Assembly (NCBI RefSeq): GCF_945859685.1 | Contig: NC_079148.1 | Span: forward strand, 138,443,133 to 138,507,132 | DNA: 64,000 nt | Reading direction: 5' to 3' | DNA from: Eupeodes corollae | Taxonomy: Eukaryota; Arthropoda; Insecta; Diptera; Syrphidae | Shown: piece by piece, positions 47,067 through 57,132 of the stretch | How positions within the stretch are numbered: position 1 is the stretch's first letter | How the letters are laid out: every line of letters starts with the position of its first letter | The notes under the pieces: generated by a model | What the model was told of the DNA's origin: nothing | What the model saw: only the letters and a program-made list of their open reading frames with translations | Database searches by the model: none | Program-made: the position numbers and the translations under genes

Positions 47067-47381
47067 CAAATCAAATCAAATGGGGTGGCGCAACAGTCCG
47101 TTGTGAACCAGGGCCTAGTGACTTACAACTCTCAACCATTCCTGTGTGCGAGTACTGTTGTCAGGAATGGAAGGGACCTACAATTTAAGGCCGAATCCGA
47201 ACGGCTAATTTGAGAAAGCACTTTTTCATGACAAGAATTACTCTTGAAGAAATTGTCAATTCCTCGCAAGAGGCAGTACCCGCGAAAATTAATTTTTTAA
47301 ATTAAGGTGGCACAGGCAGGGATTGAACCCAAGCCCCTTGCATGACAGTCCAACGCACTAACCATCATGCCACGGGTACTA
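47067..47381 (-). mobile_element. Full-length tRNA-derived SINE with 16-bp target duplication
   Basis: Flanked by the 16-bp direct repeat CTACCTCTGAACATCT (47051-47066 and 47382-47397), so the ends are well defined: about 315 bp. On the minus strand it starts TAGTACCCG, then TGGCATGATGGTTAGTGCG (box A region, 47372-47354) and GGTTCAATCCC (box B, 47329-47319), which form an internal RNA polymerase III promoter of tRNA origin. A unique body follows, then a 3' part GGTTGAGAGTTGTAAGTCAC, CCTGGTTCACAACGGACTG and TTGCGCCACCCC, and an ATTTG tandem tail (three units). The final 30 bases resemble the 3' end of the A-D LINE family. No protein is encoded; spread depends on a LINE enzyme. Confidence 0.9.
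47319..47372 (-). promoter_or_regulatory. Internal Pol III promoter (box A and box B) of the SINE
   Basis: Box A-like TGGCATGATGG...GCG at 47372-47354 and box B GGTTCAATCCC at 47329-47319, about 25 bases apart. The head reads like a tRNA with its acceptor part altered. It would drive SINE transcription; the host does not use it as a tRNA gene as far as the sequence shows. Confidence 0.78.
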
Positions 47382-47397
47382 CTACCTCTGAACATCT

Positions 47398-48767
47398 ATT
47401 GAATTGAAATTCACAGAACTCATTAGGATATCGTTTGCATATTCCCCCCCATTGTTGAAATGCGATGCGTCTGTGATTATGACGCAATCTCATTGCGAAT
47501 GAGCACAACATATCAACAAAATACATTGCCCTGTCTGTCTTGCTCCTTTGGGAAAATAGTAGAGATTAAGTCAAACCCAACAGATGATATGTGGATTATG
47601 CATAGAATACCTATTCTTCTTGAATTGAAAGAAAAATGAAAATACACAACACAAAGCATCCCGAATAATATGGAAAAGCATTTGAATACTGGGGGTTTCT
47701 TGTTGTCTTCCTTCAAAAACTATGACATTTCTATATCAAACAAGGGTATGATTTTTTTGTTTGTGTTGAGACTCAAGCATATGTGAGACTCTTTTATGTC
47801 TATTAAAACTGAATCTGTCTAGATATTGTGCAATTGCGGAAAGGCGGAGGGATAAAAAAAAAGTTTTCTTTTCAAATGCAAAAAACAAATATAGAATTGA
47901 AAATTTGTATTGGCAGAGGATTGGGGGTAAGAATTCGTTTTTCTTTCAAGCATTGTTCGTGAAAAGAAGAAAAATAAAGGGTAAGCCAGAAGACCATTTT
48001 TCTGCACATTGTTAGATACTTGATTGGGGTCACTTAAGAAAAAATGAGACGTGGGAGTCGTATTTTCTTCTTGTATTTTTTTATTGTATTTTATTTGATT
48101 TGGGTAAATTGAAAAGAAGAGATAACAACTTCCTTTTCCTTCCGTTTCCAATATAATAGTAAATTGGAATAAGAGAATTTTCCTTCTATAAATTCACTGA
48201 CCGGAAGAAACCATTTAAAAGCGTTTTTTTTCCAAATATTTTTATTTACATTCAAAAGATATACACACGTCTCTTTCCATTGTTGTTATTGTTTGCATCA
48301 GTAGAAGGTCTTTGAAATAATATCTTAAGAAGATTTTATACCAATAAATAAAAATGGACAGTGATAAGTTATCTATTTGCGCCTTTTTGTGTAAGGATTT
48401 TTTATTCATTCTTATGCCTGTGTTAACAATTTTTCAAAAACTATTAACGCCACGTCGTCGTCGTCGGGAGGAATATTAATGAGTTCAATATAGGTACAAG
48501 GATTCGTACTACCTTTGAAGAAAAAATCCTTTTTAAAGAATATTTTATAAGATGAAGGAAAAAATGTCAATTTTTTCGATTTTTCATTTTCCATTTAAAT
48601 TGATTGGTTCTTTCGCAGAAATTGAATTTTTATAAAACCTTGTAATTAAGAATATCCTTATTAATTCCTAGAGGCCTTGAAGTAAACGTAAGTCAAATTA
48701 TTATAAAAAAATAAAACTTTTAAAAGTGACTTTGATGTACCAAACCTGAAGAAAAACATAATTGGTT
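47398..48767. other. AT-rich stretch without recognised genes
   Basis: Short open frames at 47513-47716, 47819-48151 and 48412-48594 (all minus) are low-complexity (Phe- and Lys-rich) and unlike known proteins. A CGT trinucleotide run lies near 48452-48466. Confidence 0.42.
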
Positions 48768-48780
48768 CACTGAGGCGTAT

Positions 48781-50915
48781 CATCATCAGGTCCTCTAACC
48801 CCGTAAGGGGCATAGGGCCTGAACAAAACGTCTCAATCGTTCTCGATCTGCACTGTGGCCACGTCTTTCTCTGGGAGTTAGCTTCCGATGGCACTGTAGA
48901 TTTCCATGTTGTTCTTGGTCATCCAACCCACCGTGACCCCTGACGATTCCATTCAAAGGACTGCTTCGCAATATCATCGTTTGGTTTCCTCAGTGTGTGA
49001 CCAATTCATTGCCATTTGCGCTTTCTGATATCGATGTCCACGCGCCTTTGACCTGTCCTACGCCACAATTGATAGTAAGATATTGTTTGTGACCAGCGAA
49101 TTTAAAGCACGTGACGCAGACAGCGTTTCACAAAAGCCTGCGATTTTCTCGAGATGGTTGCCGAGACTTTCCATGTTTCAAAAGCATATAATAGTACGGA
49201 TTTCATATTAGATTCGAAGAATCTCAGTTAAGTGCGTAAGGAGACTTGACTGGATTTTCAAATTTGGGACAAAGCACCAAAGGCAACGTGAGCTTTATTT
49301 ATTCTGCTTTTTACTTCCGAGGTAATTAAGTTGTTCGACCTCTTAAAAAGGCCTGTCATGCAGAATAATACGATGTTGTGTTGGGGGGCCTGTTAGCATT
49401 ATTTTTGTCTTTTTGCTATATGGCTAAGTCTTTCAAACGTTCTCCATTGAATACCATGCCTCTCAGTTTTACCGACGCTGGCCGTCAGAAAATCATCTAT
49501 CGCCAGCAGAAAAAGAATTGGCGATAAAACATCCCCTTGTCTCACACCCTGACGCACCTCGAATGAGTCGCATAGCTGCCCATTATGCAACACGAAACAC
49601 CTCGCATTGTTGTAGGACTCCTATATAATGGCAACAATTTTTGTCTGAATTCCTCTCCCAAGAAGTGATCTCCATATACATTCTCGGTTAACTCTGTCAA
49701 AGGCCTTCTTAAAATCTGCAAACAAGAGGTTTAGTGGTGTTTGAAGCCAGCCTGATTCTTTTTGAGTGTAGTCTCAATTCTAGCCTTTATCCGTTCAAAG
49801 ATTAAAGTTGCCATTAGCTTTGGGAAAACGGACAAAACGGTAATACCACGCCAATTGTTGCAGTTCTTGAGATCACCTTTTTTTGGCACCTGAACAATCA
49901 CTCCATACTTCCATTCCCTGGGATAGGTTTCGATTTCCAAAACAGTTTCTATAAGTGGATGCCAAATACTAGTTGCTGTGGAGGGATTAGCTTTCAGGAA
50001 TCCCGCTGGTACTTCGTCAAGGCCGGCTGTTTTGTTATTTTTGAGGAGATTAATCGTAGTTTCAATTTCCGCTACTGAAGGGGGTTCGTTCTCAATACCC
50101 CTGCGGGATCTGCGCTTTCTTGTTAAGATGGGGCACTTCAGCACTCTGTTCAACGCGGTCCCCATTTAACAGGGCAAAAAAGTGATCCTTCCACCTGCGA
50201 AATTGATCTTCAATTGATAGCAATAGTGTCCCATCCACATCGATAAACTTCCTTGGATAATTGGAACAATTCTCGGATATCTCCTCTTCTTGCAGCGTTT
50301 TCAGCATTATCAGCAAGTCCATCTATCCTCTCCCTCCTGTCACGTCTCACACAACGATAGACCATCTTGTGTGCAATCCGATATTCGTTTCACAATTCAG
50401 CCTTTCGTTGAGCGTCTGTCTCGGCGTTTATTTGCAGCTTCAACGATTTACGAAGCTCGATTTTTTCCCAGGTGTCTTGAGATATCCAAGAGTCACTAAC
50501 TTTCGTATGCCTAGGTACGGTCTTGGATCCAGCCTCCATGAAAACACTTTTAATTTCACCCCACATCTCGTCAACATCTGAGTCAACACTCTCATTTAAT
50601 GACGAAGCTCTGTAGTTAAGGGTGTTGATTTAGCTACGTACGACTTATGTTGGCTTTCTTGCTGCATTCTGCGATTGTCTTTATACAGCCGCGGTTTTAA
50701 ATTTGAGACTCATGACAACCAAATGGTGGTCGCTTCCCACATCGGCATTTGTTATATTTCGGACATCACACATAGACTTCCTCCATCGCTGCTGAATCAT
50801 GATGTGATCAATTTGATTTTCGGTATGACCATCTGGGTGCACCCATGTGACAGTCCCACCAATTTCAGGACAATTTTCGTTACAAAAGTCGACAAGCATG
50901 TCACCATGTAACCAC
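48781..50915 (-). mobile_element. RTE-clade LINE, 5'-truncated, with 13-bp target duplication
   Basis: Bounded by the direct repeat CACTGAGGCGTAT (48768-48780 and 50916-50928). Minus reading: endonuclease end MLVDFCNENCPEIGGTVTWV and QIDHIMI then SDHHLVVMSLKFK (50900-50685), linker SIEDQFRRWKDHFFALLNGD (about 50220-50160), RT NKTAGLDEVPAGFLK (about 50036), WKYGVIVQVPKKGDLKNCNN then WRGITVLSVFPKL (about 49910-49810), QAGFKHH, VRQGVRQGDVLSPILFLLAI (motif B, about 49560-49500), and C-terminal WNRQGSRWVGRPRTTW-type reading with FVQALCPLRG at the end (48820-48800). The YADD region is missing between about 49399 and the C-terminal part. The tail is (GAT)n, as usual in RTE elements. A different family from copies A-D. 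Inactive. Confidence 0.87.
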
Positions 50916-51120
50916 CACTGAGGCGTATACGTACTTTTTATTTAAATTATTTTGTATTAGCTTTTTAGCATGGAATAAGCCTTTCCTTATACTCCAATCG
51001 ATATTTTCTAAAATTATTAATTTTTCTAATTATTGCTATTCGCTAAAATTGATTCACTTGGGCGTATACTTACTTTTTTATTTCATTGAGTTTTTTAAAG
51101 CTTTAATGTGCAATAAAGTT
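50916..51120. repeat. Diverged local duplication, period about 139 bp
   Basis: CACTGAGGCGTATACGTACT at 50916 and CACTTGGGCGTATACTTACT at 51055 start similar 60-base stretches ending in GCATGGAATAAG and TGTGCAATAAAG. Similarity also reaches the left flank of the RTE insertion. The LINE appears to have inserted in the first unit. Confidence 0.5.
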
Positions 51121-54100
51121 CTATTGCAGGTTAGAACAATTAGAAATGTTTCATTTCTACAATTTTGAACAAATGTGAATGACAAGAATACAAATCAGAT
51201 AGCAGAAATTCTTGAATGGTTATTGCCAGAAAAGTTAGGTATCATGAAAACTTCTACCTACGCTGGAGTCGATAATTTTGACGTTAAGGTCTTTATGTGT
51301 TACAACTGATAAGTATAATGGAAAACTACTGAAGGTTCGGTATAGATCAGTAAATCAGTTACTTCCCCACAAATTTGAAAACTTAAAATAAGTTAAGTGA
51401 GTAAAATAAATTTTCGACTGAAGGGAATCTGACAATATTTTGGTAGGAAATTGATTGTTTTATGTGTACAACATATGTTTTGTTCCTTTAACGTTTTGCA
51501 GTCATATGTATCACGTTTTATTCCTTCTTCCAAAGCAAACACGAAGTTTTTCTATATTAAAAATGTTGTTTGTTTTGTTGAGAAACTCAGGATAGTGTAT
51601 TTTTTGTCTGTTCGACGATACATATATTTAACGTTATCAGTAATATGGAATATTGGTATATTGTACTATTAGTTTACCTATAAATACAAACATACTTACA
51701 TATACCTACCATTTTCCTCCATCATCATCATCATCAATTCACTGCATTGTATTTCTGTGTTCTTTTCTATGTTATAGCCAGGATGTAGCGATGGAAATCA
51801 TTACATGAAAAATAACATCTTTTATGATCATGTTCTGCATGTTTTCCTGCAACATTATGTTCTGTTCATACAATTTTATAAACCATAGACTTTTGCGTAA
51901 AAGTAGTGTTCCATATCATAGAGATAATATCGACGACAACGACAAGGACGACGACGACGAAGAGAACCAAACACACAAAAACAATACACCTTCATTGCGG
52001 CTATTGTCAATGTTTTTTTTTCATACTGCTACTATTACTACATCTGATGCTGTTGCGGATTTTTCGTCCTTTTTGTAATGTCGCATAGGAAAATATGGAG
52101 CAATACGTAAATACAGTACATAATGAGATCCCTTCGATTCTTGTTATCGTTGGCACATTTCTTTCTTTGGGTCGTGTCGTCAGTTCATGTTTGGTTTATG
52201 TGCGTAGTTTTCCTCTAATTTAAATGTCCTTACAAATGTGTTCTTTTTCCTCTTTGGAATTGAAAAACAGAATGTCCCTCACGATATAAGCGATTCGCTT
52301 CGATTGTAAAATAATGCCTTATGGCATGAAACTCGCATCGTTTGTGATTGCATCTTTTCAAAATGTGAATTTCTAGTTTAGAATGAAAACCTAGTATTAA
52401 TGGTACTTGGGGAGAAATGAGCTTGAGAGATGAAAAGAGGTTTAAGCAAGCTCCAAGGTAAAGTTTAACAGGAAATCTACCAGTCCATTAACTGTGGAGT
52501 ATGTTAGTTTTATCAATGGGTTTTAAGCCTAAATTGTTTCAGTACGTATAGAGTTTAAAAAAAAAACTTCAAAATTTAAAACTTTGAAGTAAAAAGAGAC
52601 ACTAACTTTCAAAAACAGTATATTTTCAATGAATTGTATTTAAAACTATTAACTACAGGAAAAAAATGTCTTTTTGGGTTCTCTAGGTTTTCAACTAACA
52701 AAAGGCCAAAAAACCTAAGTTCAAATTTTGTGGAGTTTTAGATATCACTTGAAAGTCTCAAAGTCGTGACAATGACAATTCACATGGTTTTGCTGGTGTG
52801 GATTCTGATAACCATAATCATTGCGTAATGCGTGAAAACCATTTTGATTCAATACTTTCTCCATTATCGTAAAGTTCTAAAATTCAACTAATACTGTAAC
52901 ACTTCAAATGACAATTGAGTTTGACAGCTTTCGAATCAACTATCAACTAAAGAATCATAAAAAGAATGACCCACTAAAAATATTGTTGTTTTGCCTGTGA
53001 AAAAAATGTTTCCTGTCTCCGCTACATTCGTATAACCAAGTGCTATATTTTAGCCTTGAAACACTGCTTCTTTAGAAATAAAGTCTTCAGTGAAAAAATG
53101 CCCCTCTGAGGATTCTCTTCACATCACCTAAACATCATACCTACACTTGAAAGTATGTAATTTCAAAAACGGTGAGCACTGGGTTATGTCAATGCATAAG
53201 TGACGTACTGAAACATGTCTTTCTCCTCATAAAAGAAAAGAGCAAAAAAAAGATACACTTTTCACCCTAAAGGTAACCTGAAAAAAATTATAAATAAATA
53301 TTATGGTACAAGCTTTAATGCCATCAAGGACGTTTTAAATGAGCAACGACACAATATTTTTCCAAGAAAAAAAGAAAAAAAATCCACCTAAAACGTAGGT
53401 AAGGTAGGTAAGGTACCCACACAGTAAAAAAGAGAGAGAGCTCTCACAATCCCTCGCCTTGCATAAATTCCAAAACATTTTCAAGCTAAATCAAAAACGA
53501 AAGAAAAAAAAAGTTTAAAATTGGAAAGAAGATGAAGAAAAAAAACGAACGGAAATTGGCAGAGAGGAAAGCCAAAAGAAAATGAAGAAAAAAATCCCAG
53601 TATTTCGCTGACAGGTGTAGAAATTTACCTACCATCTGTGCAAAAATAATTGTTTTTACTTGAAAGATGAAGAAAAAAAAAGTTCCCTCAAATATAGCAC
53701 AGAAAATTGCAACAACAACAAAAATAAAGAAGAAAAACAGCAACAGATTTGGCAGCACTGCTGCTGCTGTACATAGTTTATTTTTCTTTCTTCATTTTTC
53801 AATGTATCCTAAATTTTCGTTCATGGACAGCGGCAGTATTTATGTTCCCATATACAAAATCTTTTAAGTTGCAAGAAAAAAAAAAGTCGAAACAGACAAA
53901 CATTTCGAGAAGAGAAATACGACACTATAGATACACAAAACACTAAACTTGTTTGAAACTTTAAAAGATAACTTGGGTGTTTATTTGTTTCTGGATTTCA
54001 ACTCTTTTTTTCGTCCTGTCAGCAGGAGTATTTAGGTGCACACATTATCAACAAAAGGCGCAAAGGACCCTTTTTGCCAACTTCACTCGACTGGAAACAA

Positions 54101-56689
54101 AAGAAAAAAATTGAAAGAAAAATGAATCCCCTCATTCTGTTCGTCAAGGGGGACAAAATATGGTCTACCCCCACACACATACCTTCGGCTCTGTATAGTT
54201 ATTAATCCATTCACTTCATGTGACGATAGCCAGGCAAGGATGATAATTTTATTCAAAACCATGCTGAATTGAGTGTGAGAGGTGGGGCTTGAGATTGAGA
54301 TTGGGAAGGACGATCATGTTTCTAAACGACGACGACGACAACGACGAGGAAGCGCTGGTTCTGGGTTAGGAGCAGAAGGAGAATCCAAAGTGAAAATCAC
54401 ATGATTTTTTTCTGTCTGTTGGGAGATTTCTGCAGAAGGTATCACGTATAACGTATATTTCTCTTACCACATTGGGGAATCGTTTTGAATTCCCAAAAAA
54501 GACTGAAGCAGCAAAAATAAAAAAAAAAAAAAACACACAAAATAACAAAGGAAAGGATATTCACTGAATGATTTATACGTTCACATTGGTCCTTGAGCAG
54601 GTGCTACACATACAGACCATCCTTTTATTCATATAAACACTCTGGAAAGAAGAACCTACATTGTACATGCATACATAGATACGGATAGAGTATTCAAAAC
54701 GAGTGCCAAGGGAAAATTTATCATTTTAGATCAGCATTGAGATTTTCAGGATTTTTTCCTAATAGAATACTAAAAAGGAAAGCATTTCTAAGTGTATCAT
54801 TTGCAATATACTACCAATTCGTTCTACATTTTTCACGTAATGCTTCTTTTGCTATGGTATGCTCTATGAAGGACGGTTTTTTTTTCTTCTTTTGCGTGTT
54901 TCAATATTTTGAAGAAATAATTTAGTATTTTCATTGTTCTGGAAATTGGTTCTGTAAATTTACAATATTATTGTACAAGTCAAGCCTCTGTAAAAATGAA
55001 CATTTTTGGGAAATGGAAATATACTCATTTATGTTCTTTTCTTTTACTGCTTCTTGAAGTGACTTGGACAGTCTTTTAGAGTAATAATTCTTGGAAATTC
55101 ATAAAAAGGGACTCCTTAAATTAGTCGTTTGAATTTGCAATGTACAATTTCAAGACACATTCGTTCTTTCACTAAGGGATGGTTAAGAGTAATAAATCAT
55201 TGGGAATGGAATTGGTTCCATAGAGTGCCACGAATTTATATTTTGAAATCCAAAATTAGGACAAGAAATAAAATTACAAATAGTGAAGAATAAGCAATTC
55301 AGGATGAAGAAAAAAATAAGGGTATACATTTCTTGGTTTAAATCAGTTTGCCTATTTTTACGATGAAAAATATTTGCTAAGCTTTTGTTATTTAGTAAAA
55401 ACCGTAATAGACACAAAATTAACAATATGTTTATAAGCAACAAACTGTTGCAGTAACAAATTTAGAAAAACAGATTTAAAAGAATATTAATGAATTCAAA
55501 GAATGGCATAACTTTAACTAAAAAAACATAATTTTCATTTATTGAAAGTTAAAAACATTTTCCATTAAAAAAAATTAATGCGAAAATTATTCGAATTAAA
55601 AATTAATAAATATATATTAATAAAACTATCAGAAATAAATAAAAATTTTAGAAAAGAAAAAAAAACAAATGTCGAAATTCTAATATTTTTAAAAAAGGCA
55701 CTGCAAATAAAAAATTTCAAAAAGACTGAAATTTGAAATGTAATGTATGGTTCAAAAGAAAAGTTCTTACGAAACCATGAAACATTTATTTATTAGTTTT
55801 TTGTTAATAACTCATAGAAGTTTAATTTGTTCAATGAGTTTATTTTTTTGCTTTTACTAAAAAAAAGGACAAAATTAAGTGACTTTTTTAATTTAATTCG
55901 AAATATTGGTTTTTGGTTCAAAAATTTCAACTAATGTTATTTTATGTAAACAAAATTGTGTTTTCCTTAAACAAAGTGAATTAGGCTGTCACATGAAAAG
56001 ATGTCTTAAAGAAAGCTACAAATATGCATAAAACGAAAAAAGAAAAAGGTGAAAATGTAATTCAAATGAAGAACAGGGTTGTGGGTCTTCTTCTGTGTTT
56101 GAAGATTCTGTTTAAAAATATCACTTTCAAGAAAATAAATTCGTTTTCAAAAATTTTAATTTAAATTTGAATTTATATAAGTTTAAAAAAAAATAAAATA
56201 CATTAATTTTTTTTCGACAATCCTTAGAGCCGTGAAAAATAGGAACCGTTTTTTAGATACAGGATTTTAAAAAATGACTAAATATATTTCATCAATTAAT
56301 TTAGAGGCAAACAGCATCTGACAAAAATGTATTATAAATCAGTGGTCATAAGAAAAAACTCGTTAAAGTCTATTTCACTCATTTTCCAGGAGAGCAGTTT
56401 AATGTTTTTGAAAGACTCGTAGAATTACAAATGACTTGTTCTTGATTTAAAACTTCGATCAAGTTGAAAAATTAAATGATGTACGAATTATTGAACTATT
56501 TCTTATTTCAAAATAATTATTTTTCAAAAAAAGAACTGTTAACGACTTTATTAAGGTGTTATGACCGTTTAGGTTTTTCATCATAAACAATTTTATGTAA
56601 AGTTTAGTTGTTTTTTCAATTTAATGAATTTTTATTTTGCTGTTTACCTTTTGTTATTCTTTGTTGTAATTCCTATATTAATAACAAGA
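50929..56689. other. Long AT-rich stretch without recognised genes
   Basis: No transposon protein, RNA gene or supported exon was seen. Trinucleotide runs: CAT near 51720-51736, GAC/ACG near 51930-51960 and 54328-54350 (which give short acidic frames), and A-rich tracts near 53480-53700 and 54515-54535. GTAGGTAAGGTAGGTAAGGT near 53395 looks donor-like twice but lacks a pyrimidine tract. Confidence 0.42.
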
Positions 56690-57132
56690 GGCTGGGATGG
56701 GACCCATACTGATAACTTCTTATCCCGTCTGTCGATATCTCTTGCTTAAAAAGTTTGTAGGTTTTCGTGTTTTGTTAAAAAAGTTATCAGTTCAATTTTT
56801 CTTAAAAAATTTAAAATTAACCAATAACATTTTGCATATTATAATAAAATAACTTGATCTCAAAATTTATACCTGTTAACGAAAATTTTAGTCGTTAACG
56901 AATTTTTACCAATTTTAGTAGCATTTCCTAAAATTTTTTATTTATTATATACACAAATACAAATTGGATAAATGAAATTAATTTTAAGTCAATGTTTTCT
57001 ATTATTCACTAAATATCGTATTGAACATTAATTTTTACCAATTTTGCGCACTTTTTTTGTAGATTTTAATTTTTCATGAAAAAAGTGACTGTTAGATTTT
57101 TATAAAAAAATTACTGAATGTTGAAAACAATA
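56690..57132 (-). repeat. Dispersed AT-rich repeat, copy iv
   Basis: Best-kept terminus of the family: AAGAGGCTGGGATGGGACCC (56690-56706 region), ACTGATAACTT (56708-56718), TATCCCGTCTGTCGATATC, then CTTGCTTAAAAAGTTTGTAG and AAGTTATCAGT (56781-56791). The two 11-bp sequences are exact inverted repeats about 62 bases apart. The repeat is cut after TTGAAAACAATA at 57132, where LINE D starts. Confidence 0.78.

Noticed and set aside
51824..52088. Frames with Asp- or Thr-rich stretches
   Set aside because: Two frames read the same GAC/ACG repeat; typical of a microsatellite and not of coding DNA.
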